16,484 nt of DNA from JASLDZ01 sp038226305 (GTDB lineage: Bacteria > Pseudomonadota > Alphaproteobacteria > Caulobacterales > Caulobacteraceae). Shown here one piece after another: positions 8,173 to 14,857 of this stretch. A program made the position numbers and the translations under genes. Where the stretch lies: assembly GCA_038226305.1 (NCBI GenBank), contig JBBRQN010000031.1:1-16484 (forward strand). The letters run 5' to 3'. Within the stretch, counting starts at the first letter, position 1. Every line of letters starts with the position of its first letter. The notes under the pieces are model-generated. The model was not told the origin of the DNA, did no database searches, and worked only from the letters and a program-made list of their open reading frames with translations.

Positions 8173-9806
8173 CCGAACAGGCCGTGCAGATACCAGCGGG
8201 GATAGCTTTTGACGGTAGCCTCCGGGCGGGGCTCGTCCTGTGTCTCCGCCTCGGGCGGAGGGCTGTAGCGGCCCTGGCGAAACACCCAGTATCGGCGGCC
8301 AGTCTCGTCTTCGAGGCGGAAGTAGTCGCGCACACGGGTGGGATCGCCCCCCTGCGACCACTCCGGTTCGATCCGCTCCGGCCCCTCCGCCCGCACCACG
8401 CGGCGGCCCACCCGACGCCAGGTGAAGGCCGCGGGCGGACCCTCCGGAGCCTCGGCCGCGGCCACCTCGATGGGCTGGGGCGGGCGGAAAAGGCGCAGGG
8501 GCCTAAGCGGCGTCTCCTCGAAACGCTGGGGCGCTTCGTCCGCCCAGTTCCGCTTTTCGTGGGCGCCCGCCTGGCAAGGGGCGGCGACATCCGCCCGCTC
8601 GGGAGCATGGGCGTCTCCCGGTCGCAGGCGGCTGATCCGGGCGCCTGAGCGGGCGGCGATCCGGTCGGCCAGATCGCCGAGCGCCGTTTCATCCGGGGCG
8701 GCGCCTGCACCGGATGCCTGCAGGAGATCGTCGCCCCGCGCCCGAGACGCCTCCACGATTCCTGCGGTCAGGCGCAGGTGGTCGAAGCCGAAGTCCGCCT
8801 CCAACCCCTCGTTCAGCCCGGCCAGCCGCTCGACATAGAGGGCGGTGATCCGATCCGGCGCGCGCAGCGGCCGCCCCACGGCGACGTCCAGCCGCTTCAC
8901 AGCCCCGTCCACCCGGAACAACGCCAGCTCGAAGGCCCGCCCGCCCAGGCCCCGTCCTTCGAGCTTGATGGCGAGATCACGGGCGAGGTCGGCCACGATC
9001 TTCAGCACCGCCTCCGGCTCGCACACGGGTTCGAACAGGCGGCGCTCCGCACGGAACGGCGAGCGTTCCAGCCGAACCTCCAGGGGGCCGGACCGGCGGC
9101 CGAGCGCCTCGTCCAGCCGGTCCAGAGCCACAGCCCCAAGCCGCCTGGCGAGAGAGGCCCGCGGCAACCGCAGCACCTGCTCCACACGATGCAGGCCGAG
9201 CCCCCGCAGCACCTCGCAGCTCTGGGGATCCAGCCGCAGGGCCGCCACCGGCAGGGGGGCCAGCGCCGCCTCCCCGCCCCCCGGCTCCGTCACGCCTCCT
9301 CCCCCGAACCGCGCCAGCGCGTGGGCCTGCGCGGGGGTGTCGGCGAAGGCGAGGCGCAGCGACAGGCCCGCCTTGCGCATCCGCTTGCCGATCGCTGTAA
9401 AGAGCGCCGCCTCGCCACCGAACAGGGGGCCGCAGCCGGTGATGTCCAGGTCCACCCCGTCCGGGGCGTGCAGGGCCAGGGCGGGGGTGTAGCGACGACA
9501 GGCTTCGGCCAGACGGGTGAGGAAGGCGAGATCGGCCTCGGGCTCGGCGTGGGCCACCGCCACCTGCGGCAGGCGCGCCCGGGCGTCCGCCAGGGTCATG
9601 CCGGGGGTCAGGCCCTCAGCCTGTGCCGCCTCATCGACCGCCGCCAGCCGCAAGGCGTTCCGGCAGGTCTCCACCACCACCAGGGGGACCGCCCCAGGGT
9701 CCGAGGCGGGGTGCGAGGCGAGGTGGGCCGAGCGCAGCCGGTCGGTGGGCAGCCGGTCGAACCACAGGTGCGCGAAGCGGCGCTGGGGTGCGGAAGGCGA
9801 CGTCAT
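8169..9806 (-). CDS. imuB: ImuB, catalytically inactive Y-family polymerase homologue of the mutasome
   Basis: The 545-residue protein has the Y-family layout with its catalytic acids degraded. The first motif reads HLWFD (residues 13-17), where active enzymes have HVDMD, so the first metal Asp is Trp15. The second reads APDGVDLDITG (114-124), where SLDE is expected, so the Glu is lost. A helix-hairpin-helix stretch lies around 190-240. Near residue 435, PLRPLRLF precedes RPPQPIEV, a plausible beta-clamp-binding motif. The C-terminus (GPERIEPEW, RDYFRLEDETGRRYWVFRQG, WYLHGLFG) is the ImuB-specific tail. In characterised systems ImuB is the hub that binds the sliding clamp, ImuA and DnaE2. The start is ATG 9806, needed to keep the conserved first motif, and this places the first 176 nt inside imuA. 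The stop overlaps the dnaE2 start. Confidence 0.95.
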   Translation of the reverse strand: MTSPSAPQRRFAHLWFDRLPTDRLRSAHLASHPASDPGAVPLVVVETCRNALRLAAVDEAAQAEGLTPGMTLADARARLPQVAVAHAEPEADLAFLTRLAEACRRYTPALALHAPDGVDLDITGCGPLFGGEAALFTAIGKRMRKAGLSLRLAFADTPAQAHALARFGGGGVTEPGGGEAALAPLPVAALRLDPQSCEVLRGLGLHRVEQVLRLPRASLARRLGAVALDRLDEALGRRSGPLEVRLERSPFRAERRLFEPVCEPEAVLKIVADLARDLAIKLEGRGLGGRAFELALFRVDGAVKRLDVAVGRPLRAPDRITALYVERLAGLNEGLEADFGFDHLRLTAGIVEASRARGDDLLQASGAGAAPDETALGDLADRIAARSGARISRLRPGDAHAPERADVAAPCQAGAHEKRNWADEAPQRFEETPLRPLRLFRPPQPIEVAAAEAPEGPPAAFTWRRVGRRVVRAEGPERIEPEWSQGGDPTRVRDYFRLEDETGRRYWVFRQGRYSPPPEAETQDEPRPEATVKSYPRWYLHGLFG

Positions 9807-10491
9807 CGGAGTTCCATTCCACGGTGAAGCGGCCGACCGGGCCGAGGCGGTTGCGCACGAGTTCGAGGTCGAGGGCGGGGGGGCCGAGATGTCGCCGCGG
9901 GGCCCGGCTGGGCGCCGTCCTCACCCGCCAGCGCGTGACGGCGGCGCTCGTGCCGGAAAGGTCGGGCGTGACGAGCAGCGCCAGCGTTGAAGAGGCCCGC
10001 CCCGCCACGTTGAACCGCCGGGTGACGGAGAGATCGACCCGCGCCGCCCCCCGGTCCAGCTCCGCCAGAACCACGGCCACGGCGCCTGAGCGCACCGCCT
10101 CGTCCACCATCCGCAGCGCCTCCCCCCCGTCTCGCGCAGTGACGAAGGCCAGCCGGCCGGGGTCCAGCCCCAGGGCGTGCAGGCCCGGTCCGTAGAGCCC
10201 CCCGGTCTCGGCCACCACGCCCCGCTCCTGCACCACGAGGCCCCTCGCGGAGGAATCCGCCCTGAAACGCCGAGCCGTCATCAGGATGCCGAACAGGAGC
10301 GCCGAGGCCCCCTCGCCCGGCAGTCCGGCGATCTGATGCGCTCCGAAAACCAGGCCCCCCGCGTCGAAGGCGGCATCCAGTTCGCGGGCGCCGAAGGTAA
10401 GATCGGTCGGCCGGTCGCCCCTGGACGGACTCGCCAGCGCCCCGCCATTCTCCGCAGGCTTCAGAACACTGCGATGGCGAAGGTCCTGCAT
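9631..10491 (-). CDS. imuA: ImuA, SOS mutasome accessory protein (RecA-like fold, degenerate Walker A)
   Basis: This 286-residue first gene of the mutasome operon belongs to the ImuA/SulA-like family with a RecA-type core. HQIAGLPGEGASALLFG (about residues 52-68) sits where the P-loop should be but lacks the GKT, as is usual for ImuA. The family-typical C-terminal segment RWRVRTAPS..PRRHLGPPALDLELVRNRLGPVGRFTVEW is intact. It acts with ImuB and DnaE2 in damage-induced translesion synthesis. After the VEW segment the frame stays open for about 50 more residues (APVVRPAAHRPAALGPPRL...), inside imuB. That tail is Pro/Ala/Arg/Gly-rich and looks like out-of-frame coding, so the protein may be longer than usual or may have lost its normal stop. 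The start is ATG 10491, just downstream of the LexA box, with a weak GTGGA ribosome-binding site. Confidence 0.92.
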   Translation of the reverse strand: MQDLRHRSVLKPAENGGALASPSRGDRPTDLTFGARELDAAFDAGGLVFGAHQIAGLPGEGASALLFGILMTARRFRADSSARGLVVQERGVVAETGGLYGPGLHALGLDPGRLAFVTARDGGEALRMVDEAVRSGAVAVVLAELDRGAARVDLSVTRRFNVAGRASSTLALLVTPDLSGTSAAVTRWRVRTAPSRAPRRHLGPPALDLELVRNRLGPVGRFTVEWNSDDVAFRTPAPLRAPVVRPAAHRPAALGPPRLAPRLGPWGGPPGGGGDLPERLAAGGGR

Positions 10492-10510
10492 AAGTCCACG
10501 GGGTCGTTGA

Positions 10511-10525
10511 GTTCTTGTTTTGTTC
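10511..10525 (-). promoter_or_regulatory. LexA operator (SOS box) of the imuA-imuB-dnaE2 operon
   Basis: GTTC-TTGTTTT-GTTC is an exact match to the alphaproteobacterial LexA box GTTC-N7-GTTC, seen here as GAAC-N7-GAAC in the direction of imuA. It ends 20 bp before the imuA ATG and overlaps the predicted transcription start, so bound LexA should block initiation. Position, perfect half-sites and the operon it controls agree. Confidence 0.88.
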
Positions 10526-10529
10526 TTTT

Positions 10530-10559
10530 ATTAATCCCTTGCCCGGGCGTGGGAGTCAA
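10530..10559 (-). promoter_or_regulatory. Sigma70-like promoter for the imuA operon
   Basis: On the minus strand, TTGACT (10559-10554) and ATTAAT (10535-10530) are separated by 18 bp and fit -35 and -10 elements (5/6 and 4/6 matches). The inferred start, near 10523, falls inside the LexA box, and the leader to the imuA ATG would be about 30 nt. The surrounding AT-richness supports a promoter. The transcription start is predicted only. Confidence 0.55.
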
Positions 10560-10607
10560 CGGCTACCCGTTGGCTTGGGCGCTCGCGGTGGCGGTCCCCT
10601 CACCGCG
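10555..10607 (+). other. Two consecutive hairpins upstream of the exported M28-like gene
   Basis: Hairpin 1 (10555-10574) is GTCAACGG-CTAC-CCGTTGGC: 8 pairs in RNA, one of them G-U, with a 4-nt loop. Hairpin 2 (10584-10607) is CGCGGTG-N10-CACCGCG, 7 pairs. They lie between the imuA promoter and the ribosome-binding site of the plus-strand gene at 10635, so they could form in its mRNA leader. The left arm of hairpin 1 overlaps the imuA -35 region, so it could instead be a DNA operator. No known riboswitch fold is recognised. Confidence 0.3.
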
Positions 10608-10634
10608 CTGAAGTCGAACGGATGGAGTGAGACC

Positions 10635-11933
10635 ATGACGATGAAGCCCTCCCGCCGACACCTCCTCTCCGCCTCGGGCGCGGCCGGAGTCGCCGCTGCG
10701 CTGCCCGCCACGGCTGTGGCGCGCAAGGCCGACCATGAGACGGCACCCTGGCTGCAGGCGGTCATAGAGCGCTATGCCGCTTTCGGCGGGAAGGCGTCGG
10801 GCGGGGCGGGAGACGACGCCTGCGGGGCGTGGCTGGAAGGCGAGCTGACCCGGCTCGGATACGCCTGCCGCCGCCAGCCCTTCGACGCCCCCTTCTTCGA
10901 GCCCGTGCGCGCGACCCTCACCTGCGGCTCGGCGACGGCCGAGGTGATCCCGCAAGCCGTCGTGGTGCCCACCGGCCCGAATGGCGTCACGGCCCCCCTC
11001 CGACGCGCGGACCGCGAGGGAGACCTCACCGGCAGCCTCGCCCTGGTGGTGCTGCCCTACAAGCGCTGGGTCAGCCTCGCCGATCCCACGGTCTCCCGAC
11101 CAATCGCCGACGCCTTCCGGCGCGGGGCGCTGGCGACGGTGGTGGTCACCACCGGGCCGACGGGCGAAGCCATCGCCCTGAACGTCAACACCCGAAAGCC
11201 GGGCTTCGATCGCCCGGTGGTCATCCTGGCACCCAGGGAAGCGCAGGCCTTCGTGTTGGCCGCAGAAGGCGGGCGGGCGGCGACGCTGGTCGTCGATGGC
11301 CGCGGCGGGCGGCGCAGCGCCTTCAACCTCATCGCCCGTCTGGACCGGAAGGCCGCCGAGACGATCGTCGTCTCGACGCCCCGCTCAGGATGGTTCGGCT
11401 GCACCGCAGAGCGTGGCTCCGGCCTCGCCGTCTGGCTGTCGCTGGCCAACGCCCTGGCCACCTCGCGTCGTGCGGTGAACGTCGAATTGCTGTGCACCAG
11501 CGGCCATGAGTACGAGTATCTCGGTGGGGAGCTCTATCTAGAGGAGAAGCTCGCCCCGCTGTCTTCGGCGACGAAGCTATGGGTGCACATCGGCGCCAGC
11601 GCTGCCGCGCGCGACTGGCACGAACTGGGCCCGGCCCTGCGCGCCCTGCCCAGCGCCGACTCCCAGCGCGTGCTGACCGCGACGCCTGACCTGATCGATC
11701 GCGTGCGCCCGTGCTTCAAGGGCGTGACGGGCCTCGAAGCCACCTACGTCGCAGACAAGGCGTCCGCCGGGGGCGAGCTCACCAACGTGCTCTCGGCGGG
11801 CTATCGCACCGCAATCGGGCTTTACGGCGGACATCGCTACTTCCAACCCGCGGCGACGACCTGCGTTGCACCTCGGGCGACCTCATCCAGCCGGTCGCGG
11901 CGGCTTTCCATGCGGCCCTGGACGCCAGTCTGA
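10635..11933 (+). CDS. Exported M28-peptidase-like protein, C-terminus apparently frameshifted
   Basis: The start ATG 10635 has a GGAG ribosome-binding site 7 nt upstream. The N-terminus MTMKPSRRHLLSASGAAG...ATAVA carries an RR and a hydrophobic stretch, resembling a Tat signal, so periplasmic export is likely. The body has a possible PA-like middle region and then a zinc-aminopeptidase-like core: VVSTPRSGWFGC, ERGSGLAVWLSLANAL (259-274, where M28 has DDNASG) and TSGHEYEYLGG (289-299, where M28 has the GEE motif). Several expected metal ligands are therefore altered, and peptidase activity is uncertain. The frame ends at 11933 (432 residues) with an unlikely tail, VAPRATSSSRSRRLS. The next frame, from about 11846 to a stop at 11941, reads TRGDDLRCTSGDLIQPVAAA, which fits the usual ending HT..DDL. 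One missing base near 11845 explains this. The intended protein would be about 435 residues. Its substrate is unknown. Confidence 0.7.
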   Translation: MTMKPSRRHLLSASGAAGVAAALPATAVARKADHETAPWLQAVIERYAAFGGKASGGAGDDACGAWLEGELTRLGYACRRQPFDAPFFEPVRATLTCGSATAEVIPQAVVVPTGPNGVTAPLRRADREGDLTGSLALVVLPYKRWVSLADPTVSRPIADAFRRGALATVVVTTGPTGEAIALNVNTRKPGFDRPVVILAPREAQAFVLAAEGGRAATLVVDGRGGRRSAFNLIARLDRKAAETIVVSTPRSGWFGCTAERGSGLAVWLSLANALATSRRAVNVELLCTSGHEYEYLGGELYLEEKLAPLSSATKLWVHIGASAAARDWHELGPALRALPSADSQRVLTATPDLIDRVRPCFKGVTGLEATYVADKASAGGELTNVLSAGYRTAIGLYGGHRYFQPAATTCVAPRATSSSRSRRLSMRPWTPV

Positions 11934-11941
11934 GATCCTGA
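11846..11941 (+). pseudogene. Out-of-frame C-terminal end of the M28-like gene
   Basis: This 31-codon stretch, in the frame +2 relative to the upstream gene, reads TRGDDLRCTSGDLIQPVAAAFHAALDASLRS and then stops. It continues the upstream protein sensibly after HRYF. Inserting a single C after TTCCA would join the frames and restore His-Thr at the position of the last M28 zinc ligand. It has no start of its own, so I treat it as the displaced end of the preceding gene. It may be a real mutation or a sequencing error. Confidence 0.6.
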
Positions 11942-11948
11942 GCGGCCC

Positions 11949-11967
11949 CCGCCCCGGCCGCGGGCGG
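11949..11967 (+). terminator. GC-rich hairpin after the M28-like gene, possible terminator
   Basis: CCGCCC (11949-11954) pairs with GGGCGG (11962-11967) across a 7-nt loop, immediately after the stop at 11941. The downstream sequence is CCTTGCCCCTT rather than a T-run, so intrinsic termination would be weak. Confidence 0.3.
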
Positions 11968-12022
11968 CCTTGCCCCTTGCAGGCTGTGCACTCACTCTCT
12001 CGTGCAGGTGACGGAGGGCGTT

Positions 12023-12298
12023 ATGAGTGAGGCTGTCGGCCCCGGCGATCTGGTTCTTTGCGTCAATGCCGCCCCGAACCACGTCACGGGTCGCCCGGTG
12101 CCCCTCGTGGCGGGAGAGACCTACCGCGTCATCGAGGTGATGGAATTCGGCTGCCCCTGCGGCCGCTCCGACGCGCTTCTGGATGTCGGAGTCGACTTCG
12201 CCTGGTGCCAGACGCGCTTCCGGCTCCTGCCGAAGCCGAAGAGCGAACCCAAGACCCGCGAGGTCACCGCACCCAGGGAGAAGGAGACCGTACGCTGA
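12023..12298 (+). CDS. Small four-cysteine protein of unknown function
   Basis: This is a 91-residue protein starting at ATG 12023, chosen because GGAGGG lies 4 nt upstream; the in-frame GTG 12002 would precede that site. It reads GPGDLVLCVNAAP near the N-terminus, LVAGETYRVIEVMEFGCPCG in the middle and WCQTRFRLLPKPK later, ending in a charged Lys/Glu/Arg tail. The pattern 'GDLVLCV... G..Y.V' followed by a CPCG pair and a WC..RF motif resembles short SH3-like (KOW-like) hypothetical proteins found in alphaproteobacterial genomes and prophages. The four cysteines (one, a CxC pair, one) could bind zinc. There is no signal peptide or membrane segment. Its neighbours give no functional clue: an exported enzyme upstream on the same strand and an MFS gene converging from downstream. 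Confidence 0.7.
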   Translation: MSEAVGPGDLVLCVNAAPNHVTGRPVPLVAGETYRVIEVMEFGCPCGRSDALLDVGVDFAWCQTRFRLLPKPKSEPKTREVTAPREKETVR

Positions 12299-12425
12299 AG
12301 GCCCGGCTGCCGCATGCCAGCCCAGGTCCCCTTGCGGTACCCCTCACGGGATCGCCGTATAGATCGCAAGCTTGAAGGCGGGGTCACCGTTCGCCTGGAA
12401 CGTAGCGTAGTGCAGACGCGGTCTG

Positions 12426-13727
12426 TCAGACAGCCGCGGGGATGCGCCCAGTCTGGCCGTCTTCGAAGCCGTTGCGCAGCGTGAGGTTGGGCAACAGCCA
12501 TTGGATGAGGCCGAAGGTGGTCAGGTAGGCCAGGGCGCACGGGATGAGCAGGGGCGCGTAACCCCCTGTGTGTCCGAGGGTGAAGCCGGCGAACTCCGAC
12601 ATGCCGAGGCCCGCCAGGTTGCCGAACAGGGCGCCGACACCCACGACAGTGCCGACCCGCGCCGCCGGGAATCGATCGGTGGCGAGGGCGAAGACGTTGG
12701 TCGAAACCATCTGGTGGGCGGCCAGGGTCAGTCCCAGAAGAGCCACGGCGAGGTCCAGCCGCGGCGTGATGAGCAACAGGGGCAGAGGCAAGGCAAGGAG
12801 ACCGCCCAGAGCCAGGGGAGCCTTGCGGGCAAGGTTCAGGCTCACGCCCCGAGCCAGCAGCCGGGTGGGGAGCCACCCACCGAACAGCGCACCCGCCGCC
12901 GCCATCCCGTAGACGGCCGCGAGGGGCCCAGCCAACGGCGCGCCCTCCAGCCCGAAGCGGCGGTGCAGAAGGTCCGGCGACCAGAAAAGCAGGAACCACC
13001 AGACCGCATCGATGAGGAGCTTCGCCAGGGCAACCGCCCACGCACTCCGATCCCGAAGGAGGCTCATCCAGAAGGCAACGCCTCCACCCGGAGCGCCCGT
13101 AGGCGTTGCGGACGCGGCCGGTTCCGCGGTCGGCATGCGGACGGCCCGCCAGACGAGCGCCCACGCAACCAGCCACAGCGACCCCGCGGCGCCGGTGATC
13201 AGGAACGCCGCGCGCCAACCGACGCCCGCGGCGAGCGCAGGCACGAGCAGGGGTGCCGCGACCGCCCCGAAGTTCGGCGCCATGTTCATCACGCCGATGG
13301 CGAGCGAGCGCCGCTCCTCCGGAAACCAGGTGGCCACGGTCTTGATCGCCGCGGGCGTGTTGACCGTCTCGCCCACGCCCAGAAGAACGCGGGCTCCGAT
13401 GAACTGCCCCACGGTGGAGGCAAGGGCGTGGGCCGCCGCCGCCAGGCTCCACAGGCCCACGCCCCATCCATAGCCTCGCCGCAGCCCCACCCGATCCACC
13501 CACCACCCGGCGAGGGGAAAGCTGCAGGCCGTGGCGAGTTGGAAGGCCGAGACGATATGGGCGTAGTCCGCATCGCCCCAGCCCAGCTCCCGTGACAGGG
13601 TGGGCTTGAGCAGCGCGATGATCTGACGGTCCACGTAGTTCAGCGTCGTCGCTGCGATCGCGAGACCGAGCATCCACCACCGCAGGCGGCTCGCGGCAGG
13701 GTCATGCGGGGCGGGGGCGAGGCTCAA
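12426..13727 (-). CDS. MFS transporter, anion:cation symporter (ACS/ExuT-like) family
   Basis: This is a 433-residue inner-membrane protein with about 12 hydrophobic helices. The first helix carries LNYVDRQ (residues 29-35), the signature of hexuronate/organic-anion symporters of the ACS family. The loop between helices 2 and 3 has the MFS motif GWWVDRVGLRRG (74-85). VLLGVGE..NTPAAIKTVATWFP around helix 4 is also typical of the group. Such proteins import sugar acids or other anionic sugars with protons. In this cluster the likely cargo is an anionic sugar such as sulfoquinovose or its glycosides (inference). I chose the TTG start at 13727 because its TTGA overlaps the stop of the upstream oxidoreductase gene, which implies coupling. 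Starting at the next ATG (residue 19) would begin at the edge of helix 1. It is cotranscribed with the Gfo/Idh/MocA gene. Confidence 0.85.
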   Translation of the reverse strand: MSLAPAPHDPAASRLRWWMLGLAIAATTLNYVDRQIIALLKPTLSRELGWGDADYAHIVSAFQLATACSFPLAGWWVDRVGLRRGYGWGVGLWSLAAAAHALASTVGQFIGARVLLGVGETVNTPAAIKTVATWFPEERRSLAIGVMNMAPNFGAVAAPLLVPALAAGVGWRAAFLITGAAGSLWLVAWALVWRAVRMPTAEPAASATPTGAPGGGVAFWMSLLRDRSAWAVALAKLLIDAVWWFLLFWSPDLLHRRFGLEGAPLAGPLAAVYGMAAAGALFGGWLPTRLLARGVSLNLARKAPLALGGLLALPLPLLLITPRLDLAVALLGLTLAAHQMVSTNVFALATDRFPAARVGTVVGVGALFGNLAGLGMSEFAGFTLGHTGGYAPLLIPCALAYLTTFGLIQWLLPNLTLRNGFEDGQTGRIPAAV

Positions 13728-14812
13728 AAGCCCAGCTCTTCCATCTGCACGACGCGGCGTTCCTTCACCGATCGTTCGGCGGCGACTCCCATGGCCACCG
13801 CCTTGAGGCCATCCTCTGCGGTCACCTGCACCGGCCCTGTGCCTGCGCAGGCGTCGAGGAAAGCGCGCAGCTGGTACAGGGTCGCCCCGTGATGGGTGCC
13901 GGCCTGCAACGCCTCGGGATCGACCGCGACGGCCTCGCGCACGGGCCGTTTGACCCCGCCATAGGGAGTGCGGGGCGACAGCACGATCTCGCCGGTGGGG
14001 ATGGAGGTCTCGATCTTGGCCAGGTCGCCCACCGCGACGATCTCCTCCTGCTCGGCCGACCCGTCGGCGAACATGCAGAGGTCGAGCATGGCGCGCACGC
14101 CGTTCTGAAAGTCCACGACCGTGAAGCTGTTGTCGAGGATGTCGGGCGTGCGCCCGTCATAGCGCTCGTCGAGATGGTTCAGGTCCATCGCCCCGGAGCA
14201 GAACACGCGCACGGGCTCGGAGCGGGTGATCAGGCGCATCAGGTCGAAGAAATGACAGCACTTCTCCACCATCGTGCCGCCGGTGTTGGCGGCGAAGCGG
14301 TTCCAGTCGCCCACCTTCTCGAGGAAGGGAAAGCGGTGCTCTCGCAGGCTGAGCATCCGCAACCGGCCGATCCGCCCGGCGTGCACGTCTGCGACGAGCC
14401 GGGCCGCGGGGGGCATGAAGCGATACTCCATGCCGGTCCAGAACACCTTGGCGCTTCGCGCCGCGCGTTCCGCCGCCCAGCGGGCATCGGCCACGGTGGT
14501 GCAGAGCGGCTTCTCGCAAAGGATGTGCACCTCCGCCACGAGGGCAAGCTCGAGAACCGCCCGGTGGCTGTGATTTGGCGAGGCGATCAGCACCGCATCC
14601 ACCTGGCCGCTCGCCAGAAGAGCCTGCGCATCCGCATGGGTCGCCACGCCCCGAGCCGCCGGTCCCAGCTCCTCAAGCGCTGCGGCGAGGGAGGCTTCGT
14701 GCGGGTCGGCCAGGGCCGTGACGCGGGCTTGCGGGGTGAGTTTCAAGTTGCGGATGTGCTCGCGACCCATCATGCCGGTGCCGATGATCCCGACGCGCAG
14801 AATGGTCGACAT
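13724..14812 (-). CDS. Gfo/Idh/MocA family NAD-dependent oxidoreductase (candidate GH188-type sulfoquinovosidase)
   Basis: This 362-residue protein has an N-terminal Rossmann fold, VGIIGTGMMG (residues 7-16), and the conserved CEKPL (99-103, Lys101) that contacts nicotinamide and substrate. Its C-terminal alpha/beta domain contains GGTMVEKCCHFFDLM (178-192), with Lys184, His187 and Asp190 at the usual catalytic positions. Family members oxidise sugar or inositol hydroxyls with NAD(P). Some use NAD catalytically to cleave glycosides (GH109, GH188). Context suggests the latter: it is coupled to an anionic-sugar transporter and diverges from an aldo/keto reductase and SsuD-like monooxygenase pair. 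That matches sulfoquinovose clusters that use an NAD-dependent sulfoquinovosidase. The substrate is inferred; an ordinary sugar dehydrogenase remains possible. The start is ATG 14812, giving a normal Rossmann N-terminus with GAGG upstream. The open frame extends much further but lies antisense to the reductase gene. Confidence 0.88.
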   Translation of the reverse strand: MSTILRVGIIGTGMMGREHIRNLKLTPQARVTALADPHEASLAAALEELGPAARGVATHADAQALLASGQVDAVLIASPNHSHRAVLELALVAEVHILCEKPLCTTVADARWAAERAARSAKVFWTGMEYRFMPPAARLVADVHAGRIGRLRMLSLREHRFPFLEKVGDWNRFAANTGGTMVEKCCHFFDLMRLITRSEPVRVFCSGAMDLNHLDERYDGRTPDILDNSFTVVDFQNGVRAMLDLCMFADGSAEQEEIVAVGDLAKIETSIPTGEIVLSPRTPYGGVKRPVREAVAVDPEALQAGTHHGATLYQLRAFLDACAGTGPVQVTAEDGLKAVAMGVAAERSVKERRVVQMEELGF

Positions 14813-14857
14813 GATCAGGGCCTCGCCGGTTTTGGCATTGCAGGGGAGCCCGATCCG
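14813..14857. promoter_or_regulatory. 45-bp divergent control region of the sugar cluster
   Basis: Only 45 bp separate the Gfo/Idh/MocA ATG from the GTG of the aldo/keto reductase. The gap carries both ribosome-binding sites (AGGGGAG at 14842-14848 for the plus strand and GAGG on the minus strand). The two promoters must therefore overlap here or lie inside the opposite genes. I see no convincing -35/-10 pair or operator palindrome. A shared regulator is likely but not visible in the window. Confidence 0.35.

Noticed and set aside
5386..8205. 939-codon plus-strand open frame opposite dnaE2
   Set aside because: The His/Gly/Leu/Gln-rich translation has no domain signal, and the opposite strand encodes an unmistakable DnaE2 with all catalytic motifs.
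8169..9806. ImuB as an active DinB/Pol IV polymerase
   Set aside because: The first metal Asp is Trp15 and the SLDE motif reads APDG. With the imuA and dnaE2 neighbours and the ImuB-specific C-terminus this is ImuB.
10515..10634. Upstream start for the M28-like protein (extra 40 residues)
   Set aside because: The extension covers the LexA box and both hairpins. ATG 10635 has a proper ribosome-binding site and begins a Tat-like signal peptide.
11987..12006. TGCAC-N10-GTGCA inverted repeat before the small cysteine protein
   Set aside because: The arms are only 5 bp, with no extension and no known operator match; it may well be chance.
13889..14857. Long N-terminal extension of the aldo/keto reductase frame
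   Set aside because: The frame is open upstream, but only antisense to the Gfo/Idh/MocA gene. The AKR fold begins at GTG 14858 with its own ribosome-binding site.
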